The position numbers were made by a program, and so were the translations under genes. From NCBI GenBank assembly GCA_032718865.1, contig JALUTQ010000002.1, forward strand, positions 1 to 20,377: DNA of 20,377 bases, read 5' to 3'. A model generated the notes under the pieces. That model was not told where the DNA came from, made no database searches, and worked only from the letters and a program-made list of their open reading frames with translations. Source of the DNA: Tilletia caries. Lineage: Eukaryota > Basidiomycota > Exobasidiomycetes > Tilletiales > Tilletiaceae. Position 1 is the stretch's first letter; every line of letters starts with the position of its first letter. Positions 9,240 to 19,960 of this stretch are shown one piece after another.

Positions 9240-10084
9240 CTGCTCGGAGGTGTCAGAATTTTTCGTTAGTTGTTTGTGAAAGAGTAGAAGCGGAAATGAA
9301 CGTTGACGATCTAACAAACAAAGAAAGGAGGCTGAGAGTGAGCGAGTGAAGCGTGAGGGCTAAGCGATAAAAGATAAACGCTCAAACGAGAGGTAACTGG
9401 CGAGACTTACTCGCTACCCTATTTTGCAGTCGTGCTCGGATATGTTCCGAAAGAGAGGCGTTGTTGAGGATTTCGATGCCGCCGCCTGCACCGATGACAC
9501 CATTCGTTCCTGCGGAGAGCCGGAGGCACACTACGCATGTCCAAGGAGCATGCTTCAGGACGAGGAAAAGAATCAGCTTTCCAAGGAGCAGGCTTCAGGG
9601 CGAGGAAAAGAATCAGCTTATACATACCCAATCGTCATCTAGAGCTCGACTGAATGGAAGGGTGGGTACGCCGATTAAGGTATCGAGCACTTGTGGCGAA
9701 AGGGGACCGCGATCGTTGCATGTCGACTGAGCCGCCGTTTCCGGAGATGACCTGGATCAGGAGCAGAAGGGAAAGGTCAAGCTCGGGGAGAGAAGGCAAT
9801 CAGCAACACGTATCAGTCTCCGGGCCCGAGAGCATGCTGTAGGACATCCATGCCTTGTAAGAAGCTGTCTTGCACAAGTAGCCTGGCGAGAGCTTTGACG
9901 ACAGCGAGGAAATGAGAAAACGGTCGGAGCTGGAGTGATCCTGCTCCGGTGCAGTCCGACTCCGACGGCTGACTGACCGATTTCTTCCGAAATGCATTAC
10001 AGACGCAAATTCTGTATTGTGCTTGTTTGCGAGCCAGCATCGACCATCAAGACTCCGCACATCACACCCACACGTACAGCAAAC
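9240..10084. other. Spacer with possible extra minus-strand exons and the copy 2 promoter
   Basis: Equivalent stretches are 14409-15253 and 19579-20377. Minus-strand open segments bounded by splice-like signals are seen at 9411-9509 (CTCCGCAG before it, GTAAGT after it), 9628-9751 (CCAG before, GTATGT after) and 9810-9847 (possible start MSYS). The first two join in frame to each other only if a base is changed, and only the piece VLDTLIGVPTLPFSRAL vaguely resembles Gcn1. They may be upstream exons of the same remnant or chance. About 9850-10084 must contain the promoter of the next oxygenase gene; no TATA box was found. Confidence 0.35.
9540..9619. repeat. Imperfect 40-bp tandem duplication, unit 1
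   Basis: Two 40-bp units (9540-9579, 9580-9619) starting TCCAAGGAGCA, with two mismatches. It lies inside the possible minus-strand intron 9510-9627, so on that strand it doubles a CTGAT branch-like site. Confidence 0.88.
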
Positions 10085-13000
10085 ATGGCTGAGAACCAGA
10101 TCGAGCAAGGACGCAATAGAGACGACGGAACTTTGGATCGAGGCATCGGTACGAGCAATGGCGGCGCCCAGGTGGAGAATGGGGATGGACGGCGCGACGA
10201 GTCTGGCGGAACAGAGAAGGAAGGCCCTCTCTTCGATCTCGGGAAGGCACTCGCTGCAACGAAGTGCGAGCCGGACGAATTCAGCTTCGGAGGCAGCGCA
10301 GACTTCCTTCCTGCTGCGCCCGGTTTGTTCATCGAAGGTGTTGGCAAAGTCGTGCTCCCACTCATCGACGAGCAACAGGCGGATAAGATCGTCAAGATAT
10401 GCGAGCCGACGCCATCCGAACCAGAACTCGATACCATCGTCGACACATCCATGCACAGCTCCTGGCAGCTGGATTCCTCCAAGGTCAAGCTCCAGAACCC
10501 CGGCTGGACCTCCGGCATCCATAAAACACTGCCACTCATCGCCAAGAAGTTCGGCGTCACTGGCACGCCTATTAACCTGCACCTACACAAGCTCCTACTC
10601 TACAAGGAGGGCGGCCACCATGCGAAGCACCGCGACACGGAGAGGGAGGACCGCTCGTTCGCGACGATGGTCGTCCAACTTCCCTCCGCGCACAAAGGTG
10701 GTCAACTTCAAGTCTTCAAGGACAGCTCGGAGGATCCCATCACCCACAACTTCGGCGCGGAAGCTGGCACGGCCGAGTACCAGTGCAACTACGCTGTTCA
10801 CTACGCCGACGTCGAGTATGCAGTCCAGCCCATCACGGAAGGATACCGGATCGCGCTGGTGTACTCGGTCTGTTGGCCTGCAGACAGCACGCAGCCAGCA
10901 CCATCCCTTTCTGGCGACAGCCAGGCGCCCATGCTCAAAGCTCTTGCTGAGCTGGCCGATGCCAACCGCGACTTCCACTACTACTTCGAGCACGTTTACA
11001 CGCCCAAAAGCATCAGAGATCTCGGTGTTGGCTGCCTCAATGGTCAAGATCGTGCTCGCGTTGACAAGCTGTGCGTGTTAAACGCTATGTTGCCTCCTCA
11101 TCAACGCTTCACTTTCTACTTGGTGGAAGGAGTGCGCAGGGCACATTACTACCGCTTCGATTACAAGGTAAACCACGCCGACTGGAAGCAACTGAGTCCG
11201 CCGTCCTACAGATTCCTACCGCTTCTTTCCTTGGAGGGAAAGTACGTGGCTGTAGAATCCGTCGACATCGAAAACAACGATGTTCTCAATCCAGATGGCA
11301 AGACACGAATGCAGAGGTGGCGCGGTCACCGCGTCACGACGTTCGAAGAGGATCACAGCAGCGACGACCTCGACAAGGACACAACGTTCGAAAAGTACCT
11401 GCTGCTCGCCTGGCCGGCCAAGCTGACGGAAGACAAGATGTTCGTGCTCACCGGAGTCGAGGCACACTTCACCGGCATGCTCTCAGCTGGGGTTGACCCA
11501 GATGCCGTACGGGAGTTTGTGCAGCGTGTCACGAGGGTGAACGCAATAGGCCTACTCAAGGCTGAAAGGGAGATCAAGTTCGGCCAGGCTCTGTACCAGC
11601 ACATCATCTCGGAGCCGCAGCTCTACGACCTTTTTCCCCATCTACTTCGACATCTTCCCAAGGGGAACCCACGGCCCGGAATATCCTACTCGGTTGTCTT
11701 ACGGAGAATCTCCAGTCTCGACGACGCCTTTCATTGATATCATCCAGATGACCCAGCAGCCTCGCTACTGGGAGACCTTGGAAGGGAAAGTCATCGAAGC
11801 CTTCGCAGGCAAGGTGCTTCCAATCCTGGACTTCATGGAGGAGGTCGGGAAATCAAAGGTCCTAAAGACGGAGATGAAGGACCAGCTCACCAAGAAGTTG
11901 CTGGCTCTTTTTCGCCAACCTAACGTTCTCACCTCGGACGCGAATGCTCGAAAGAACGAGAAGCTACTGCAGCCAAAGCTTTGGTCGGCTGTACTTGCGA
12001 ACGAAGGATCAGAGTTCGTCGGCAATTTGGCCCGCACGTACGTCGCCCTTTTTCCTCAAGGGGCTTATGCGACGACTCAGCCAGAAGGCAATCAGCGATT
12101 CGAGGATCTCCTACACTTGGCAACGTCAGTCAGTGCCTGGGACTCGATCAGTCCCACTATCCTCGACGCGTTCGAGGGCGACTTGTACGGCACGCTCATT
12201 TTCATCAGAATGTGCATTGAGCGTTCGCTGCGACGCACGGTGTGGGCGCCGTTTGTCGACATTGCGGTGAAGTTCTGCGAGGCGCCGGGAAGTCTTATGC
12301 AAACAACATCGCACTCGAGCACGACCACGCCCAGACCCCTTTTGTTGAAGGAGTTGTGGGACACGGCGATCCTGATCGACAGCAAGGCGGAGGACGGCGA
12401 ATCGGTCTCGGATGCTGCTGTAAAATTGCTCACACGCTACATCACGGAGGCACCGATCGGCCTTGCTGCGGCAATCGCTCAAGATTTCGAACACGGAGTT
12501 GAAGAAGACTTCGACGACCTCATTCACCTGGCGCACAAGTTTCCCAGTGTATGGGAGGCGTCGAAGTCCAAAGTCTTGAGCATCATGCGCGGAGCGGACC
12601 TGAAGCGCTCGCTCGTGTTCGTCCAGCAGTGTCGGCTGGCCAATCTGCCGGAGGCAGTATGGGCCCCAAGTGTAGAACTCTGCTTGAAAAACAGGCGGGA
12701 TTCCCACATACGATGAGCTCACCGACGAGAGGTTCCAAGCGGCGCTCTGGGGCGTCGCAGTTGATCTGCCAAATCTGACTTTGTGTCAGCTGTCGGTGAA
12801 GCGCTACCTTGTGCTACCCCTTTTGTTCGCGGAAATCGCGCGCTCAGCATTGATTGCTGCCTGCAAGGCGAATTCGCAGGACTTCAAGAGCAAATGCCAC
12901 CTGCTGGAGCCTTTGCTTAGAGACTGGTCCCACCCAGTACGGCGGGATTTTCACGAGCTACAGAGAAAGTTCACAGAAGCGAACAGCTGGAGCACAGCTA

Positions 13001-13323
13001 CGGCCACAATTACCGGCCACCCTTCACTGGCAACCTTCGCGGAGAGCACCGAAACATCGACGAGGATTGGCGGATTTGATAGCCTTGCTGCCGCACGGAA
13101 GTGCGCCCAAAGTATCTACTTCAAGAATTGCAAGGGCACTGCCGAGGCTGGCGGTCGTGGCAAAGATGCGTACGTCCTAGTCACCAAGGACCTCGACTAT
13201 GTGAAACAGCTGGAGAGCGAGTATCAGCGGGCCAAGCAGCAGTACGATGATCTTCGGGACTTACTGTCGCAATCCGAAGCAGAGAAGGTCGGACCGGCGG
13301 TCAAGAAGCGGAGAGCGAAGTAG
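10085..13323 (+). CDS. 2OG/Fe(II) oxygenase-like protein, array copy 2 (two frameshifts)
   Basis: Same protein as copy 1 from residue 72 on (HxD at H182/D184, Tyr245 in place of the expected distal His, R255, basic KKRRAK tail). It has its own N-terminus MAENQIEQGRNRDDG, which rejoins the copy 1 sequence through the shared EGPLFDLG...EFSFGGSADF motif. The start at 10085 sits in AAACATGGCT; an in-frame ATG at 9992 would add 31 residues but has a poorer context and lies in sequence that resembles leader. The frame is lost at a T5 run (11631-11635, T4 in the other copies) and shifts again at an A5 run (12687-12691, A4 in the others). It therefore reads in three segments: 10085-11635, about 11636-12690, and 12692-13323. 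With the majority run lengths it would be about 1078 residues. No introns. Confidence 0.82.
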
Positions 13324-13575
13324 TGTGGACGAGATGGCTTCAACGATTAAAGGCTTCCCAATAGATTTGCAATTCTTCTACTTTCACTCGCTCTTAAACT
13401 CTGGTGCCTTTTGGGAAGGTCTGAAGCAAAGTACAAGTAGATTGATGCTGCCGGGTCCGCAGGTCCATCGGCAACATAATGTACAGAAGTTCTTGAGAGT
13501 ATGTTTAGAATTCGGTGCTGCCGCATTCCCCGTCTGAGTATGTACTCAGTTAACCAGAAGCTTTTCGACGTCTGA

Positions 13576-14408
13576 TCACTGCTGTGTGTTCCCTTGAGTA
13601 ACGACTTGGCCTCTCGTAAACACCGCGCAACGTTGGGAGTCAAGGTGCTCCAGTCGTTCCGCTCGTTCGTCAGCTTCTTCGACGAGCGTCAAAAGTGGCT
13701 CTGTGATGACAAGATCGGCTCGGGCATGGTACTTAGACCGCACTCCGAGAGCCACGCCCGCTCAGGCCCGTACAGAGTCGTTGATTGGTTGACCATCGCC
13801 TTCTGGAACGTCCTCTGCAGCTGTTGAGCAGGAAGGAAGGCAGTATCGTCGGTGGGCAGATTTGATAGGTGGAGTGTGACAATCGCCACAGTCACAAGCC
13901 GAAGCGCCAACGATCGTCGTCAAGAACGGCTTGATCGCGTCTGCTGAAGTCCGGTGCACGACTTTGGACAGTCCCAGAGCACTCTGTCCTTGTTGTTTGG
14001 CAGTGCCTGGTGAGTGAAGAGACACAGGTCGGATGACTGTAGCTTCGTACGCAAGCCGGTTCTAACCAGCAGGCAGCAAACTCACCGTCCATCAAGCCTG
14101 CGAGGAAGACAGGGAACAAAGGCCCGGCTCCCTTCGGTAGGCAAAAGTCGGGTAGGCCCTGACTGGGCGTGCCAACGTTCTGGACTGCTCGTCTCAGCAG
14201 TATCTAAAGAAGCGTACAGAAGAGACAGTGTCAGCTCTTCGGATCAGGGCTTCCTTGGAGTACCAGCAAGAAAAAGGTACTGACCACAAGCTGCTCCATC
14301 TCGTCCTTGGTGACGGCCTTCAAGCTTGCATCAAGGGCGGAGTCGAGTTCCTTGTGTCTCGCTTCTTCGACAGGGCGGGCCCCGCTTATTGGAAGACAGC
14401 TACTTAGC
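13576..14408 (-). pseudogene. GCN1 C-terminal fragment, decayed, array copy 2
   Basis: Same exon remnants as in unit 1: 14285-14408, 14086-14203 and 14006 downward, separated by introns of 81 bp (14204-14284) and 79 bp (14007-14085). The frame breaks and the in-frame TGA are the same as in unit 1, so the decay preceded the amplification. The first intron is 3 bp shorter because its poly-A (plus strand) run is A5 instead of A8. Confidence 0.7.
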
Positions 14409-14708
14409 CTGCTCGGAGGTGTCAGAATTTTTCGTTAGTTGTTTGTGAAAGAGTAGAAGCGGAAATGAACGTTGACGATCTAACAAACAAAGAAAGGAGG
14501 CTGAGAGTGAGCGAGTGAAGCGTGAGGGCTAAGCGATAAAAGATAAACGCTCAAACGAGAGGTAACTGGCGAGACTTACTCGCTACCCTATTTTGCAGTC
14601 GTGCTCGGATATGTTCCGAAAGAGAGGCGTTGTTGAGGATTTCGATGCCGCCGCCTGCACCGATGACACCATTCGTTCCTGCGGAGAGCCGGAGGCACAC
14701 TACGCATG

Positions 14709-14788
14709 TCCAAGGAGCATGCTTCAGGACGAGGAAAAGAATCAGCTTTCCAAGGAGCAGGCTTCAGGGCGAGGAAAAGAATCAGCTT
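14709..14788. repeat. Imperfect 40-bp tandem duplication, unit 2
   Basis: Copies at 14709-14748 and 14749-14788, identical to those in unit 1. Confidence 0.88.
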
Positions 14789-15253
14789 ATACATACCCAA
14801 TCGTCATCTAGAGCTCGACTGAATGGAAGGGTGGGTACGCCGATTAAGGTATCGAGCACTTGTGGCGAAAGGGGACCGCGATCGTTGCATGTCGACTGAG
14901 CCGCCGTTTCCGGAGATGACCTGGATCAGGAGCAGAAGGGAAAGGTCAAGCTCGGGGAGAGAAGGCAATCAGCAACACGTATCAGTCTCCGGGCCCGAGA
15001 GCATGCTGTAGGACATCCATGCCTTGTAAGAAGCTGTCTTGCACAAGTAGCCTGGCGAGAGCTTTGACGACAGCGAGGAAATGAGAAAACGGTCGGAGCT
15101 GGAGTGATCCTGCTCCGGTGCAGTCCGACTCCGACGGCTGACTGACCGATTTCTTCCGAAATGCATTACAGACGCAAATTCTGTATTGTGCTTGTTTGCG
15201 AGCCAGCATCGACCATCAAGACTCCGCACATCACACCCACACGTACAGCAAAC

Positions 15254-18200
15254 ATGGCTGAGAACCAGATCGAGCAAGGACGCAATAGAGACGACGGAAC
15301 TTTGGATCGAGGCATCGGTACGAGCAATGGCGGCGCCCAGGTGGAGAATGGGGATGGACGGCGCGACGAGTCTGGCGGAACAGAGAAGGAAGGCCCTCTC
15401 TTCGATCTCGGGAAGGCACTCGCTGCAACGAAGTGCGAGCCGGACGAATTCAGCTTCGGAGGCAGCGCAGACTTCCTTCCTGCTGCGCCCGGTTTGTTCA
15501 TCGAAGGTGTTGGCAAAGTCGTGCTCCCACTCATCGACGAGCAACAGGCGGATAAGATCGTCAAGATATGCGAGCCGACGCCATCCGAACCAGAACTCGA
15601 TACCATCGTCGACACATCCATGCACAGCTCCTGGCAGCTGGATTCCTCCAAGGTCAAGCTCCAGAACCCCGGCTGGACCTCCGGCATCCATAAAACACTG
15701 CCACTCATCGCCAAGAAGTTCGGCGTCACTGGCACGCCTATTAACCTGCACCTACACAAGCTCCTACTCTACAAGGAGGGCGGCCACCATGCGAAGCACC
15801 GCGACACGGAGAGGGAGGACCGCTCGTTCGCGACGATGGTCGTCCAACTTCCCTCCGCGCACAAAGGTGGTCAACTTCAAGTCTTCAAGGACAGCTCGGA
15901 GGATCCCATCACCCACAACTTCGGCGCGGAAGCTGGCACGGCCGAGTACCAGTGCAACTACGCTGTTCACTACGCCGACGTCGAGTATGCAGTCCAGCCC
16001 ATCACGGAAGGATACCGGATCGCGCTGGTGTACTCGGTCTGTTGGCCTGCAGACAGCACGCAGCCAGCACCATCCCTTTCTGGCGACAGCCAGGCGCCCA
16101 TGCTCAAAGCTCTTGCTGAGCTGGCCGATGCCAACCGCGACTTCCACTACTACTTCGAGCACGTTTACACGCCCAAAAGCATCAGAGATCTCGGTGTTGG
16201 CTGCCTCAATGGTCAAGATCGTGCTCGCGTTGACAAGCTGTGCGTGTTAAACGCTATGTTGCCTCCTCATCAACGCTTCACTTTCTACTTGGTGGAAGGA
16301 GTGCGCAGGGCACATTACTACCGCTTCGATTACAAGGTAAACCACGCCGACTGGAAGCAACTGAGTCCGCCGTCCTACAGATTCCTACCGCTTCTTTCCT
16401 TGGAGGGAAAGTACGTGGCTGTAGAATCCGTCGACATCGAAAACAACGATGTTCTCAATCCAGATGGCAAGACACGAATGCAGAGGTGGCGCGGTCACCG
16501 CGTCACGACGTTCGAAGAGGATCACAGCAGCGACGACCTCGACAAGGACACAACGTTCGAAAAGTACCTGCTGCTCGCCTGGCCGGCCAAGCTGACGGAA
16601 GACAAGATGTTCGTGCTCACCGGAGTCGAGGCACACTTCACCGGCATGCTCTCAGCTGGGGTTGACCCAGATGCCGTACGGGAGTTTGTGCAGCGTGTCA
16701 CGAGGGTGAACGCAATAGGCCTACTCAAGGCTGAAAGGGAGATCAAGTTCGGCCAGGCTCTGTACCAGCACATCATCTCGGAGCCGCAGCTCTACGACCT
16801 TTTCCCCATCTACTTCGACATCTTCCCAAGGGGAACCCACGGCCCGGAATATCCTACTCGGTTGTCTTACGGAGAATCTCCAGTCTCGACGACGCCTTTC
16901 ATTGATATCATCCAGATGACCCAGCAGCCTCGCTACTGGGAGACCTTGGAAGGGAAAGTCATCGAAGCCTTCGCAGGCAAGGTGCTTCCAATCCTGGACT
17001 TCATGGAGGAGGTCGGGAAATCAAAGGTCCTAAAGACGGAGATGAAGGACCAGCTCACCAAGAAGTTGCTGGCTCTTTTTCGCCAACCTAACGTTCTCAC
17101 CTCGGACGCGAATGCTCGAAAGAACGAGAAGCTACTGCAGCCAAAGCTTTGGTCGGCTGTACTTGCGAACGAAGGATCAGAGTTCGTCGGCAATTTGGCC
17201 CGCACGTACGTCGCCCTTTTTCCTCAAGGGGCTTATGCGACGACTCAGCCAGAAGGCAATCAGCGATTCGAGGATCTCCTACACTTGGCAACGTCAGTCA
17301 GTGCCTGGGACTCGATCAGTCCCACTATCCTCGACGCGTTCGAGGGCGACTTGTACGGCACGCTCATTTTTCATCAGAATGTGCATTGAGCGTTCGCTGC
17401 GACGCACGGTGTGGGCGCCGTTTGTCGACATTGCGGTGAAGTTCTGCGAGGCGCCGGGAAGTCTTATGCAAACAACATCGCACTCGAGCACGACCACGCC
17501 CAGACCCCTTTTGTTGAAGGAGTTGTGGGACACGGCGATCCTGATCGACAGCAAGGCGGAGGACGGCGAATCGGTCTCGGATGCTGCTGTAAAATTGCTC
17601 ACACGCTACATCACGGAGGCACCGATCGGCCTTGCTGCGGCAATCGCTCAAGATTTCGAACACGGAGTTGAAGAAGACTTCGACGACCTCATTCACCTGG
17701 CGCACAAGTTTCCCAGTGTATGGGAGGCGTCGAAGTCCAAAGTCTTGAGCATCATGCGCGGAGCGGACCTGAAGCGCTCGCTCGTGTTCGTCCAGCAGTG
17801 TCGGCTGGCCAATCTGCCGGAGGCAGTATGGGCCCCAAGTGTAGAACTCTGCTTGAAAACAGGCGGGATTCCCACATACGATGAGCTCACCGACGAGAGG
17901 TTCCAAGCGGCGCTCTGGGGCGTCGCAGTTGATCTGCCAAATCTGACTTTGTGTCAGCTGTCGGTGAAGCGCTACCTTGTGCTACCCCTTTTGTTCGCGG
18001 AAATCGCGCGCTCAGCATTGATTGCTGCCTGCAAGGCGAATTCGCAGGACTTCAAGAGCAAATGCCACCTGCTGGAGCCTTTGCTTAGAGACTGGTCCCA
18101 CCCAGTACGGCGGGATTTTCACGAGCTACAGAGAAAGTTCACAGAAGCGAACAGCTGGAGCACAGCTACGGCCACAATTACCGGCCACCCTTCACTGGCA

Positions 18201-18491
18201 ACCTTCGCGGAGAGCACCGAAACATCGACGAGGATTGGCGGATTTGATAGCCTTGCTGCCGCACGGAAGTGCGCCCAAAGTATCTACTTCAAGAATTGCA
18301 AGGGCACTGCCGAGGCTGGCGGTCGTGGCAAAGATGCGTACGTCCTAGTCACCAAGGACCTCGACTATGTGAAACAGCTGGAGAGCGAGTATCAGCGGGC
18401 CAAGCAGCAGTACGATGATCTTCGGGACTTACTGTCGCAATCCGAAGCAGAGAAGGTCGGACCGGCGGTCAAGAAGCGGAGAGCGAAGTAG
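15254..18491 (+). CDS. 2OG/Fe(II) oxygenase-like protein, array copy 3 (one frameshift)
   Basis: Identical to copy 2 from the MAENQ start through the oxygenase domain (H182, D184, Tyr245, R255). The reading frame stays open past both copy 2 breaks and past the copy 1 break. It is lost only at a T5 run (17367-17371, T4 in copies 1 and 2), where it would stop at 17389; the remainder reads in another frame to the KKRRAK end at 18491. The two halves together cover about 1078 residues. Because this copy is intact where copies 1 and 2 are broken, it is the best support for the full-length gene being real. The start at 15254 has the same leader as copy 2; an in-frame ATG at 15161 is the alternative. 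Confidence 0.82.
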
Positions 18492-18745
18492 TGTGGACGA
18501 GATGGCTTCAACGATTAAAGGCTTCCCAATAGATTTGCAATTCTTCTACTTTCACTCGCTCTTAAACTCTGGTGCCTTTTTGGGAAGGTCTGAAGCAAAG
18601 TACAAGTAGATTGATGCTGCCGGGTCCGCAGGTCCATCGGCAACATAATGTACAGAAGTTCTTGAGAGTATGTTTAGAATTCGGTGCTGCCGCATTCCCC
18701 GTCTGAGTATGTACTCAGTTAACCAGAAGCTTTTTCGACGTCTGA

Positions 18746-19578
18746 TCACTGCTGTGTGTTCCCTTGAGTAACGACTTGGCCTCTCGTAAACACCGCGCAA
18801 CGTTGGGAGTCAAGGTGCTCCAGTCGTTCCGCTCGTTCGTCAGCTTCTTCGACGAGCGTCAAAAGTGGCTCTGTGATGACAAGATCGGCTCGGGCATGGT
18901 ACTTAGACCGCACTCCGAGAGCCACGCCCGCTCAGGCCCGTACAGAGTCGTTGATTGGTTGACCATCGCCTTCTGGAACGTCCTCTGCAGCTGTTGAGCA
19001 GGAAGGAAGGCAGTATCGTCGGTGGGCAGATTTGATAGGTGGAGTGTGACAATCGCCACAGTCACAAGCCGAAGCGCCAACGATCGTCGTCAAGAACGGC
19101 TTGATCGCGTCTGCTGAAGTCCGGTGCACGACTTTGGACAGTCCCAGAGCACTCTGTCCTTGTTGTTTGGCAGTGCCTGGTGAGTGAAGAGACACAGGTC
19201 GGATGACTGTAGCTTCGTACGCAAGCCGGTTCTAACCAGCAGGCAGCAAACTCACCGTCCATCAAGCCTGCGAGGAAGACAGGGAACAAAGGCCCGGCTC
19301 CCTTCGGTAGGCAAAAGTCGGGTAGGCCCTGACTGGGCGTGCCAACGTTCTGGACTGCTCGTCTCAGCAGTATCTAAAGAAGCGTACAGAAGAGACAGTG
19401 TCAGCTCTTCGGATCAGGGCTTCCTTGGAGTACCAGCAAGAAAAAGGTACTGACCACAAGCTGCTCCATCTCGTCCTTGGTGACGGCCTTCAAGCTTGCA
19501 TCAAGGGCGGAGTCGAGTTCCTTGTGTCTCGCTTCTTCGACAGGGCGGGCCCCGCTTATTGGAAGACAGCTACTTAGC
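18746..19578 (-). pseudogene. GCN1 C-terminal fragment, decayed, array copy 3
   Basis: Exon remnants at 19455-19578, 19256-19373 and 19176 downward, with introns 19374-19454 and 19177-19255 and the same disabling changes as in the other units. Upstream of 19578 this copy has a T4 run where the others have T5. In this copy alone the minus frame therefore stays open from about 19655 through the first exon, which may or may not be the true reading. Confidence 0.7.
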
Positions 19579-19878
19579 CTGCTCGGAGGTGTCAGAATTT
19601 TCGTTAGTTGTTTGTGAAAGAGTAGAAGCGGAAATGAACGTTGACGATCTAACAAACAAAGAAAGGAGGCTGAGAGTGAGCGAGTGAAGCGTGAGGGCTA
19701 AGCGATAAAAGATAAACGCTCAAACGAGAGGTAACTGGCGAGACTTACTCGCTACCCTATTTTTGCAGTCGTGCTCGGATATGTTCCGAAAGAGAGGCGT
19801 TGTTGAGGATTTCGATGCCGCCGCCTGCACCGATGACACCATTCGTTCCTGCGGAGAGCCGGAGGCACACTACGCATG

Positions 19879-19960
19879 TCCAAGGAGCATGCTTCAGGAC
19901 GAGGAAAAAGAATCAGCTTTCCAAGGAGCAGGCTTCAGGGCGAGGAAAAAGAATCAGCTT
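19879..19960. repeat. Imperfect 41-bp tandem duplication, unit 3
   Basis: Same duplication as in units 1 and 2, but each half has A5 instead of A4, making both 41 bp (19879-19919, 19920-19960). Confidence 0.88.

Larger units (their letters stand above)
5126..10297. repeat. Tandem unit 1 (5172 bp)
   Basis: Starts inside the oxygenase coding region at the base where copy 1 becomes identical to copies 2 and 3. It runs through the rest of that gene, the minus-strand GCN1 remnant and the spacer, into the first 213 coding bases of copy 2. It matches unit 2 except for homopolymer lengths: C3/C2 at 6746, T4/T5 at the site equivalent to 11631, A4/A5 equivalent to 12687, T5/T4 near 8390, A8/A5 at 9099-9106. 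These net to the observed +3 bp length difference exactly, so no other net indel is present. Confidence 0.95.
10298..15466. repeat. Tandem unit 2 (5169 bp)
   Basis: Complete second unit in the same orientation, immediately adjacent to unit 1, with no filler or target-site duplication at the junction. It carries the body of oxygenase copy 2, a GCN1 remnant, and the spacer with the promoter and first 213 coding bases of copy 3. Confidence 0.95.

Noticed and set aside
9800..10582. Long minus-strand open frame of 260 codons antisense to the oxygenase N-terminus (also 14969-15751, and a shorter one at 4877-5410)
   Set aside because: It overlaps the well-supported sense gene, its composition follows from the sense codons, and it shows no motif. 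Only its last codons (from about 9847) were kept as a possible exon of the minus-strand remnant.
10017..11081. Ser/Arg/Thr-rich + strand open frame of 354 codons (also 4986-5909, 15186-16250)
   Set aside because: It is a frame-shifted shadow of the oxygenase gene, with biased composition typical of out-of-frame reading in GC-rich DNA.
4943..18491. Programmed ribosomal frameshifting to join the broken oxygenase frames
   Set aside because: The breaks are at different sites in each copy and each site is in frame in the other copies, so no conserved slippery signal is implied.
4943..18491. RIP-type (repeat-induced C-to-T) mutation of the duplicated units
   Set aside because: No C-to-T or G-to-A differences between units were found; the copies differ only in run lengths.
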